Below are positions 1 to 6,314 of a stretch of 11,566 nucleotides of DNA, in pieces. Positions within the stretch are counted from its first letter, which is position 1, and each line of letters starts with the position of its first letter. The DNA lies in NCBI GenBank assembly GCA_003152255.1, contig PLZT01000316.1:1-11566 (forward strand), read 5' to 3'. This DNA is from Methylocystaceae bacterium (GTDB taxonomy: Bacteria; Pseudomonadota; Alphaproteobacteria; Rhizobiales; Beijerinckiaceae). The notes beneath the pieces were generated by a model, which was not told where the DNA came from, ran no database searches, and worked only from the letters and a program-made list of their open reading frames with translations. The position numbers were made by a program, and so were the translations under genes.

Positions 1-199
1 CCTCTCAGCCGAACGCGATCCGGTATCGCGCTCCGACTGAGGGGGGGCAATTCGCGCGAGCGCGCGTCTGTCGTGGCTTGTAATCCCCAGCAAGCGAAAG
101 CCGAGAGGGTGTTGCCTTTCGTCCGCCCCGCATACCGTTCCCCGCGCCCCCTGTCGTGGTGGGCTGGGCGGGGCGGCGATAAATTTAACAGGAGCCGCG
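1..199. other. Leader region without a supported gene
   Basis: I see no convincing gene here. A short open frame ending in TGA at 38-40 and another ending in TAA at 81-83 could be the tail of an upstream gene, but neither can be confirmed. A perfect 6-bp hairpin (CGCGAT / ATCGCG, 14-19 with 25-30, loop CCGGT) and a palindromic CGCGCGAGCGCGCG stretch near 53-66 are present; neither is followed by a T-run, so they do not look like intrinsic terminators. The last bases hold the AGGAG ribosome binding site of the next gene (190-194). No good sigma70-type promoter was found. Confidence 0.4.
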
Positions 200-421
200 A
201 TGTCCAAGGCCTTTGAAATGGTCCCGGTAACGTCTTCGTCGCTTTCGGCGGTGGGTCACGACGCGGGCGCGGACGAGCTGCACGTCGAATTCAAAACCGG
301 CGTGCGCTACGTCTATTCGGGCGTCTCGGCTAAAAATCACGCGGCGCTGATCTCGGCGGATAGCGTCGGCAAGCATTTCGCCTCGAACATTCGCACGCGC
401 TACCCGGCGAGAAAGCTATGA
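200..421 (+). CDS. KTSC-domain protein
   Basis: A 73-residue protein that is almost entirely one KTSC domain. This family is common in phages and bacteria, named after a lysyl-tRNA synthetase C-terminal-like segment; its role in phages is not established. Visible hallmarks are SSSLSAVGHD at residues 12-21, the strand pair ELHVEFKTGVRYVYSGV near 26-42, and the closing VGKHFASNIRTRYP near 56-69, which match the family's usual order and length. The start is set by AGGAG at 190-194, five bases before ATG. The TGA stop overlaps the ATG of the next small gene (ATGA at 418-421), suggesting translational coupling. Confidence 0.85.
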   Translation: MSKAFEMVPVTSSSLSAVGHDAGADELHVEFKTGVRYVYSGVSAKNHAALISADSVGKHFASNIRTRYPARKL

Positions 422-504
422 TCTGGGAAATCACTTCGCGGGTAGCGTTCGTCCTGCTCGTTTGGCTCGGCGTCTACCTCTGGAAGGCTGCGAAAAATGG
501 CTGA
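418..504 (+). CDS. 28-residue single-pass membrane peptide
   Basis: A very short open frame, below usual gene-calling limits. It begins MIWEITSRVAFVLLV, continues with a hydrophobic stretch (about residues 9-22, VAFVLLVWLGVYLW) and ends KAAKNG, so it reads as one membrane helix with a basic tail on the C-terminal side. Its ATG overlaps the KTSC stop (ATGA, 418-421) and its TGA (502-504) overlaps the ATG of the next gene at 497, so it exactly fills a gap that would otherwise be empty in a tightly packed operon. No strong ribosome binding site is seen, so it would depend on coupling. Function unknown; a lysis role is possible but unsupported. Confidence 0.5.
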   Translation: MIWEITSRVAFVLLVWLGVYLWKAAKNG

Positions 505-739
505 ATACATCGCTCGCCTTTACGTGGTGTTCGCCTCGGATACGGACGCGGACGCGGCCACTCGCTTCGCCGCCCTTGAGGCGGCCTTCGGTCCCCTTAT
601 CGGATTCAACGCGCCGAAAAACCGCGACGGCGTTGTGATGCGCGAGGGCTTGCGGGTTATCCCGGCTGGGTCTGAAATCTTCGACGTTGGGTCGGCGGAC
701 TTCGCCGGCCTTTACGAAACCTCGGCGCCGGTGGTTTAG
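497..739 (+). CDS. Hypothetical phage protein (80 aa)
   Basis: I do not recognise this protein. It is small and predicted soluble, beginning MAEYIARLYVVFASDTDAD, with a beta-strand-like start followed by an Ala-rich helix (AATRFAALEAAFG, near 20-32) and a mixed C-terminal half (VMREGLRVIPAGSEIFDVG). A GGAAGG sequence at 482-487 lies nine bases before ATG and supports this start. It overlaps the end of the 28-residue membrane peptide by eight bases and is followed by a 28-base gap before the next gene. The placement in an unbroken run of small genes upstream of the terminase argues that it is a real accessory gene. Confidence 0.65.
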   Translation: MAEYIARLYVVFASDTDADAATRFAALEAAFGPLIGFNAPKNRDGVVMREGLRVIPAGSEIFDVGSADFAGLYETSAPVV

Positions 740-767
740 CCCGGCCCAAATCCTTTTGGGGAGACTG

Positions 768-1076
768 ATGGAAATTGATCCTGCCGCGACTGACGCAGCG
801 AACGCGAAGACAGCCGCCGATCCGAATGTGGCGGCGCTCGCCGACGCTGACATGTTCCACGCGCTGCAAATGCCGTCCGTCCGCATCGACGGCGTGCATC
901 TTCTCGCTGGGGCGCACGAAGTCCGCCTGACGTTCACGGAAAAGGGCGGCGCGGCCTCGAACCTCCGCGCGCACGCCCGCGCCTCGGTCACGATGAGCCG
1001 TGATGCGGCGCTCGCGATTGCGATGCACATTATCAGCTCGTGCGGCGGTGCGGTTATCGGGCCAGACGATGAGTGA
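768..1076 (+). CDS. Hypothetical phage protein (102 aa)
   Basis: An unrecognised soluble protein. I chose the ATG at 768 rather than an upstream in-frame start because GGGGAG lies just before it (about 758-763), while the longer form would run through the previous gene. The Ala-rich N-terminus (to about residue 30) is followed by SVRIDGVHLLAGAHEVRLTF and a segment ASVTMSRDAALAIAMHII. That pattern, a strand pair followed by a 'motif + Ser-Arg-x-Ala + helix' end, faintly resembles DUF3467-type proteins, but the match is too weak to name it. The stop overlaps the next ATG (ATGAGTGA at 1069-1076). Confidence 0.65.
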   Translation: MEIDPAATDAANAKTAADPNVAALADADMFHALQMPSVRIDGVHLLAGAHEVRLTFTEKGGAASNLRAHARASVTMSRDAALAIAMHIISSCGGAVIGPDDE

Positions 1077-1431
1077 TCCCGGCCCCTGCAATCGCCGCGT
1101 CAGTCGGAAATGGGGGAGCGCGACTCTCGCCCTGCGCTCGGTCAAGGTGCGCGAACGCCTCGGAAAATCTGCGAAGGTCCGAACTCGGCGCGCGGAATTG
1201 CTCGCCCTTTATGGCCCCGCGATGTGCCCCGCCATTGATCGGCGGCCGTCGCCCTACTGGAAGGGCCTCGAAAGCTACCTACCTGCGAGCACGCAAGTCG
1301 AGGAAACGATTGGGGCCATGTGCCGCGACGGGGAGGCTTTTCGGATAACGCATGGCGACGGTTCGTCGCATCTTGTGTCTCGGGAGGCGGTTTACGCTGG
1401 GGTTGATAATGGCCGGGCGCGGAAATCTTAA
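1069..1431 (+). CDS. Hypothetical phage protein (120 aa)
   Basis: An unrecognised basic protein. The start at 1069 is chosen because it overlaps the previous stop in an ATGAGTGA arrangement; a longer in-frame form starting at 1000 would overlap that gene by 77 bases. The N-terminal half is rich in Arg and Lys (VRERLGKSAKVRTRRAELL), compatible with nucleic acid contact, and the C-terminal half holds GEAFRITHGDGSSHLVSREA. Its last 23 bases overlap the start of the small terminase gene. Position directly upstream of the terminase is typical of small packaging-module accessory genes, but no function can be assigned. Confidence 0.6.
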   Translation: MSDPGPCNRRVSRKWGSATLALRSVKVRERLGKSAKVRTRRAELLALYGPAMCPAIDRRPSPYWKGLESYLPASTQVEETIGAMCRDGEAFRITHGDGSSHLVSREAVYAGVDNGRARKS

Positions 1432-1864
1432 ATTCAAGGCCGCCTATACGGAGCAAGCGAAAAAGCTCTGCAAGCTCGGCGCGACCACGTTTGACCTTGC
1501 TGAGTTTTTCGGCGTCTCCGATCGCGCGGTTAAAAAGTGGCTGGTGAAAAATCCAGCGTTCGCGGCGGCCGTCAAGGTTGGCAAGAGCACCGCTGATGAG
1601 CGGGTGAAGCGATCGCTTTACGAGCGCGCGGTTGGCTATTCATTCACGTCGGAAAAGGTCTTCTGCTCCGAGGGCGTGATCGTCCGCACGGATTTTGTTG
1701 AGCACGTCCCGCCCGATGTGGGCGCGGCGCGTCTCTGGTTGATGAACCGCCTGCCTGATGAGTTCCGCGCCAAGGTGGAACAAGAGTCGGCCGGCAATAT
1801 CACTGTCGAGGTTGTCAATTTTGCCGGCTACCTTGACGCGCCGAAAGTCACAATCGAAAATTAG
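1409..1864 (+). CDS. terS: Terminase small subunit
   Basis: This 151-residue protein should recognise the phage DNA packaging site and hand it to the large terminase. Residues about 12-47 hold a helix-turn-helix of the kind seen in many small terminases (EQAKKLCKLGATTFDLAEFF, then GVSDRAVKKWLVKNP). It is followed by a helical section (ADERVKRSLYERAVGYSF, 62-79) and the family-typical closing motif VPPDVGAARLWLMNRLPDEF (100-119), where homologues read 'P-D-x-x-A-x-x-x-W-L-x-N-R-x-P'. I prefer the ATG at 1409, giving MAGRGNLKFK, over the in-frame ATG at 1352, which would overlap the upstream gene by 80 bases. The large terminase gene follows with an overlap. Confidence 0.88.
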   Translation: MAGRGNLKFKAAYTEQAKKLCKLGATTFDLAEFFGVSDRAVKKWLVKNPAFAAAVKVGKSTADERVKRSLYERAVGYSFTSEKVFCSEGVIVRTDFVEHVPPDVGAARLWLMNRLPDEFRAKVEQESAGNITVEVVNFAGYLDAPKVTIEN

Positions 1865-3227
1865 GCTCCCGCACAATTGGGAACCTCGCCCCTATCAAGT
1901 CCCGTTGCTGCGCTACATGGCGCGGGGCGGCAAGCGAGCCCTCGGGGTGTGGCATAGGCGATCGGGCAAGGACGAAGTTTGTCTCCACTGGGCGGCGATC
2001 TGCACGCAACAGCGGCCCGCGACTTACTGGCACATGCTCCCGGAGTATGCGCAGGGGCGCAAGGCGATTTGGGCGGCGGTCAATCCCCACACGGGCAAAC
2101 GCCGCATAGACGAGGCTTTTCCCAAAGAACTGCGGGCGAACACGAATGAGCAGGAAATGTTCATTCGCTTCAAAAATGGCGCGACGTGGCAGGTTGTCGG
2201 CTCTGACAACTTCAATTCTACGGTCGGCAGTCCTCCTGCTGGTGTGGTGTTTTCTGAGTGGGCTCTTAGTAACCCTGCGGCTTATGGCTATCTGGCCCCG
2301 ATCCTCGTTGAAAACGATGGTTGGGCGATGTTCATTACGACTTCGCGGGGTCGCAACCATTGCAAGTCCATGCTCGATATGGCGCGGACGCGCTCTGACT
2401 GGTTTGCGGAGGTATTATCCGCCGATGATACCGGGGCGATTTCCAAGGGAGCGATTGAGGTCCAGCGTCTCGAATATGCTGGCATTTTCGGCCAAGAGGC
2501 GGCCGACTCCCTAATCGAGCAAGAGTATTATTGCTCGTTCGATGCCGCTGTCCTGGGCTCCTACTGGGGCAAGGAAATGCGGATCGCGGAGGCGCAAGGG
2601 CGCATCTGCCGCGTTCCGGTCAATCCCGATCTGCCGGTTCAAACGGCGTGGGACATCGGCGTTTCGGACGCAATGTCGCTTTGGTGTTTTCAGGTCTACC
2701 CGGATCATGTCGATGTGGTTGACTACTACGAAAACTCGGGCCTGGGTTTCGACCACTATTGCGCTTGGCTCGATGAGCGCGGTTATCACGGGATCGACCA
2801 CGTTCCCCACGACGCTAAGGTGCGCGAAGCCGGCGCGCCGGGCGCTCGAACACGAATTGAGACGCTGTTCTCGCTTGGCCGCAAACCAGAACTGGTGCCG
2901 GATCAAGGCTTGATGGATGGCATTAACGCCGGGCGTCTGACTCTCCCCTTCGCCCGCTTTGACTCGGTGCGCTGCGCGAAGGGCCTCGATTGCCTGCGCG
3001 AATATAAGGTGAAGTGGGACGCCAAAAAGATGGTGTTCCTCAAGACGCCGGATCACTCCTGGGCGTCGCACGGCGCGGACGCCTGGCGCTACCTCTCGCT
3101 GGCGTGGCGCGCTCCGATGCGGCCGCACGATGAGCCCGCGCCCGAACTGTTCCGGCAAATTACAGACCTGACCTTTGACGAATGGCGCTCGTTTGGCGTC
3201 GAGGATGAAAAGGCGGCGCGCGCTTGA
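1821..3227 (+). CDS. terL: Terminase large subunit (ATPase and nuclease)
   Basis: The packaging motor protein: it cuts concatemeric DNA and pumps it through the portal using ATP. Motifs in order: the N-terminal LPHNWEPRPYQ block; Walker A VWHRRSGKDE (1947-1976); Walker B-like GVVFSEWAL, with Ser in place of the usual Asp and the catalytic Glu kept; the coupling motif ITTSRGRNH; then a RNase H-like nuclease with acidic residues in WDIGVSDAMSLW, VPHDAKVRE and SHGADAWRY. The stop is certain but the start is not: the first ATG (1758) lies 107 bases inside terS, while TTG codons at 1812, 1821 and 1833 and an ATT at 1860 precede the conserved block. I chose TTG at 1821 (468 aa) because GAGG at 1808-1811 sits nine bases before it. 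Confidence 0.9.
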   Translation: MPATLTRRKSQSKIRLPHNWEPRPYQVPLLRYMARGGKRALGVWHRRSGKDEVCLHWAAICTQQRPATYWHMLPEYAQGRKAIWAAVNPHTGKRRIDEAFPKELRANTNEQEMFIRFKNGATWQVVGSDNFNSTVGSPPAGVVFSEWALSNPAAYGYLAPILVENDGWAMFITTSRGRNHCKSMLDMARTRSDWFAEVLSADDTGAISKGAIEVQRLEYAGIFGQEAADSLIEQEYYCSFDAAVLGSYWGKEMRIAEAQGRICRVPVNPDLPVQTAWDIGVSDAMSLWCFQVYPDHVDVVDYYENSGLGFDHYCAWLDERGYHGIDHVPHDAKVREAGAPGARTRIETLFSLGRKPELVPDQGLMDGINAGRLTLPFARFDSVRCAKGLDCLREYKVKWDAKKMVFLKTPDHSWASHGADAWRYLSLAWRAPMRPHDEPAPELFRQITDLTFDEWRSFGVEDEKAARA

Positions 3228-3514
3228 GCGAAGACTTCCCCGGCAACGGAACATTCGACGACGCCTATTGGCGCTCTCGCCTCGTTTCGACGCTTGAGCA
3301 ACGCAAGGCCGAATGGCGCGCGCGGGGCTATGGCGACGATCTGTCCCGCTTCGATCTTGGAACAGTTGAGCGCGACGCGCTCGTGGCGCGGCTGGTGAAG
3401 ATGTCGGACGCGAACAAGGGCGGATCGTCCGCCGCCGCTACCGTGTGGCTCTGCGGGCTGGTGCGGGCGGTCGAATACGGCGAGACGCACGCCAACGCAA
3501 AGGTTTTCAAATGA
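3224..3514 (+). CDS. Hypothetical phage protein (96 aa)
   Basis: An unrecognised small protein between terminase and portal. It starts with TTG in a TTGA overlap with the terL stop (3224-3227), with AAGG about ten bases upstream; no ATG lies early in the frame. The sequence is charged and probably helical: FDDAYWRSRLVSTLEQRKAEW near 10-30, then LGTVERDALVARLVKMSDAN near 46-65, then GGSSAAATVWLCGLVRAVEY. No membrane segment or metal-binding motif is seen. Its stop overlaps the ATG of the next gene (ATGA, 3511-3514). Confidence 0.65.
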   Translation: MSEDFPGNGTFDDAYWRSRLVSTLEQRKAEWRARGYGDDLSRFDLGTVERDALVARLVKMSDANKGGSSAAATVWLCGLVRAVEYGETHANAKVFK

Positions 3515-3750
3515 TCGGGCACTATCCAGAGACTTGCGGCGGCCCTGGCTGCTGTTCTCACTGCGCGGCGGAACACCTGCGCGGGCTGGCGGGCCGTGCC
3601 ATATACGCCTCCATCGCAAATAGCGATCTGCTGTCCACCGGCGACGGCGGTGGCGAGGCGCGCGCCCTGTTGCGCAAGGCGCTGCTAATCCTGCCGACGT
3701 GCATCACGCGCGATGAAATCACGGCGTTCCTCGCGGGGCCGGCTCAGTGA
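3511..3750 (+). CDS. Small cysteine-cluster protein (79 aa)
   Basis: Not a recognised family. The protein starts MIGHYPETCGGPGCCSHCAA, giving four cysteines in ten residues (C9, C14, C15, C18) with a nearby histidine (H17), a spacing that could bind a metal or form disulfides. The rest looks helical, ending ITRDEITAFLAGPAQ. I chose the ATG at 3511 because AAAGG lies seven bases upstream (3499-3503) and the ATG overlaps the previous stop; an in-frame start at 3445 would run inside the previous gene. The stop overlaps the GTG start of the portal gene (GTGA, 3747-3750). Confidence 0.65.
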   Translation: MIGHYPETCGGPGCCSHCAAEHLRGLAGRAIYASIANSDLLSTGDGGGEARALLRKALLILPTCITRDEITAFLAGPAQ

Positions 3751-6314
3751 GCTATCAAGCCTCGGACGGCGACGACAAGGCGACGAAGGACGAAGGCGGC
3801 GAGGGCTCCCGCTGGCTGTCGGAAATCGAGCGCGCGCAAGAGGCTCCGGCTATGCGCGAGTGGCGGCGCCGGTGTGGGGTCATTCGCGAAAATTACCTCT
3901 ACACGAAAAGCCATGAAACCAAGGCGCGCCGTTATTCGATGCTCTGGTCGAATATCGAAACGCTTGAGCCGGCCGTCTATTCGCAGACTCCCAAGGGCGT
4001 GGTGCAGCGGCGCTTTCGCGACGCGGACCCGATCGGGCGCGAAGCCTGCCAGGTGCTTGAGCGCGGGATTAACTTTCAGGTCGATCTAAACGACTTCAAC
4101 TCGGGCTTTGAGCAAGTCCGGCATGATTATCTGCTGTTCGCTCGCGGGCTGGCTCGTGTCTATTACGAGCCCGTCATGAAGGAAGCCGCCGACGACACGG
4201 CGGACGAAGGCGCGGAACTTGACGTTTCCGATATGCTCGGGCCTGACGTCGAAGCGATGGCGGGCGGTCCGGGTCTCGGTTTCGAGGAAAATCTAGGCGT
4301 TCCGGGCGACGATGAGGCGGAAAAGCCACATTCTGAGGGTGGCCCGGTCCAAGCCCCCGACGTGATCGACTTTGAACATGTAAAGATGAAATATGTTCAT
4401 AGCGACGACTTTGCCCATTCGACTGCCCGCATTTGGTCCGAGGTCGATTGGTGCGCGTTTCGCGCTTATCTATCGAAAGACGAATGGGACAAGCGTTTTC
4501 CCAAGCAGGCGAACGCCTTTTCGGCGGACGGCGCGGCGGCGAAGACGGACAACCCGACCGCGCAAGAGGCGCAAGAGGAAAAGGCCGCCGTTTGGGAGAT
4601 TTGGGACAAGTCCGGCGATCGCGTTTTGTGGGTGTCCGCGGGCGTTGACGGCGTGCTCGATAAGTCCGAGCCATACCTTAAGCTCGAAGGCTTCTTTCCG
4701 TGCCCTGAGCCCGCCTATGGGACGCGCACGAATGACTCGCTGGCCCCGGTCCCTGACTTCATTTTCTACCAGGATCAATGCGACGAAATCGACGGTCTGA
4801 CGAAGCGCATTGCCTCTCTGACGGACTCTCTCAAGCTGATCGGGTTTTACCCTGGCGGCCCCCAAGGCGAAGGCTTCCCAGAGATTGAACTGGCGGTAAA
4901 GCCGGGGATTGAAAACCGCATGATCGCGGTGAAGTCTTGGGCGGCCTTTGTCGAGGGCGGCAAGGGCGGCGCGCCTATCGTTTGGCTTCCTATCGAGGAA
5001 GTCATGAAGATTATTCAGGGATGCGTCGAGCTTCGCAAGCAGCTTATCGAAGACGTTTACCAAATCTTCGGCATTTCCGACATTATGCGCGGCGAAGGCG
5101 AAGCGAACGAAACGGCGAAGGCGCAAGGCATTAAAGCGCAATTTGGCTCGATGCGGATTCGCACGCGACAAAAGGAGCTTTCGCGCTTCTGCCGCGATAT
5201 GGTCCGGCTGGTCGGCGAGATTATCGCAACGCAGTTCCAGCAAGAGACGCTGGCGAAGATGACCAACGTGTCTCTGCCGACTCGGCAAGAGGTCGAGCAA
5301 CAGTTTCAGCAAGCGATGGTCGAATACACCAACGCGATGCAGCAATTCCAGATGCAGGCGCAACAAGCGGTTCAGTCGCCGCCGATGGGTGCTCCTGCGG
5401 CTCCGGGGGCTGTCGCCCCCGGACAACCTTCCCAAGCGCCAAAGCCGCCCCAGCCCCCGCAACAGCCTCAGCCCGGCCAGCCCGTCACCTGGGATGATGT
5501 GCTTGAGCTATTCAAGGATGGCGTGACGCGGCGCTTTCGGCTGGATGTCGAGGCGGACTCGACAATCTCCGGTGACGAAAGCCAAGAGCGCAGCGATCGC
5601 GCGGCATTCGTCGAGGCGGTAACGAATTTCGTCAAGGAATGGGCACCGATCCTCCAGGCGCAACCGGCGCTCCTGCCGGTCGCAAAGCAAATGCTGCTGT
5701 TCCTAGTGCGCGGGTTTCGTGGCGGCCGCGAACTCGAAGAGACGCTCGAAGAGGCGTTCGACAAGCTCGAAGAGATTGCGGGACAGCCCAAGCCAAACGT
5801 CCCGTCTCCAGAAGTCCAGGCCGAGCAAGTCAAGCTCCAGGGGATTCAGGCGAAGACGCAAGCCGAAGCGCAAAAGGCGACGCTCGATCTGCAAGCCTCG
5901 CAAGCCGACGCGCAAGCCAAGATCGCCGCGACGCAATCGCAAGTCCAGTTGAAACAGGCAGAGTCCGCCGCGCAAATGCAGCGCGATCAGCAAGCGCATG
6001 ATCTGGAACAGGCGCGGGCGGTGACGCAACTCCAGCACGATCGCGAGCGTCACGGCATGGAAATGGAGAAACACCGCGCCGAATCCTCGCGCGCGGCGCA
6101 AGCCCATGCCCAGGCGCAGCACGCGGCGACCATGCAAGAGACGCGAAACGCAACCAAAGCCAAGGCGGACGGCGCGGCGGCCGATGTGAAGGCGTCGAAG
6201 AGTAAAACCGGGAAGTATGACGGGGCGGCTGTGCTTGAAGCCATTCATGAACGCCTGTCCGCGCCGCGCAAGGTAATCCGCGATCAGAGCGGTAAAATAA
6301 CAGGGGTGCAGTAA
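3747..6314 (+). CDS. Portal protein with extended coiled-coil C-terminus
   Basis: The portal forms the dodecameric ring at one capsid vertex through which DNA enters and to which the tail joins. Recognition rests on ENYLYTKSHETKARRYSMLW followed by NIETLEPAVYSQTPKGVVQR, an arrangement of large podovirus-type portals, on its size (855 aa), and on its place right after the terminase. An acidic insertion lies near residues 150-205. A Q-rich stretch (about 518-543) and a Pro/Gln linker (about 548-579) precede a domain with DVEADSTISGDESQERSDRA, then a long coiled coil (about 687-820) rich in Gln, Ala and Lys. The coiled coil may be the barrel or an internal tail; many portals are shorter. The start is GTG, coupled to the previous stop. 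Confidence 0.88.
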   Translation: MSYQASDGDDKATKDEGGEGSRWLSEIERAQEAPAMREWRRRCGVIRENYLYTKSHETKARRYSMLWSNIETLEPAVYSQTPKGVVQRRFRDADPIGREACQVLERGINFQVDLNDFNSGFEQVRHDYLLFARGLARVYYEPVMKEAADDTADEGAELDVSDMLGPDVEAMAGGPGLGFEENLGVPGDDEAEKPHSEGGPVQAPDVIDFEHVKMKYVHSDDFAHSTARIWSEVDWCAFRAYLSKDEWDKRFPKQANAFSADGAAAKTDNPTAQEAQEEKAAVWEIWDKSGDRVLWVSAGVDGVLDKSEPYLKLEGFFPCPEPAYGTRTNDSLAPVPDFIFYQDQCDEIDGLTKRIASLTDSLKLIGFYPGGPQGEGFPEIELAVKPGIENRMIAVKSWAAFVEGGKGGAPIVWLPIEEVMKIIQGCVELRKQLIEDVYQIFGISDIMRGEGEANETAKAQGIKAQFGSMRIRTRQKELSRFCRDMVRLVGEIIATQFQQETLAKMTNVSLPTRQEVEQQFQQAMVEYTNAMQQFQMQAQQAVQSPPMGAPAAPGAVAPGQPSQAPKPPQPPQQPQPGQPVTWDDVLELFKDGVTRRFRLDVEADSTISGDESQERSDRAAFVEAVTNFVKEWAPILQAQPALLPVAKQMLLFLVRGFRGGRELEETLEEAFDKLEEIAGQPKPNVPSPEVQAEQVKLQGIQAKTQAEAQKATLDLQASQADAQAKIAATQSQVQLKQAESAAQMQRDQQAHDLEQARAVTQLQHDRERHGMEMEKHRAESSRAAQAHAQAQHAATMQETRNATKAKADGAAADVKASKSKTGKYDGAAVLEAIHERLSAPRKVIRDQSGKITGVQ

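Noticed and set aside
1..130. Possible tRNA or small RNA in the leader
   Set aside because: No T-loop GTTCRA pattern, no acceptor stem pairing and no terminator; the hairpin at 14-30 is too small to call.
431..1145. Minus-strand frames of 199 and 162 aa opposite the small upstream genes
   Set aside because: They overlap several tightly coupled + strand genes with good ribosome binding sites and have no domain signature.
4470..5462. Long minus-strand open frame (330 aa) rich in Arg and Leu
   Set aside because: It is the mirror of the portal gene; high-GC coding DNA leaves long antisense frames open. Composition is repetitive, with no recognisable domain.
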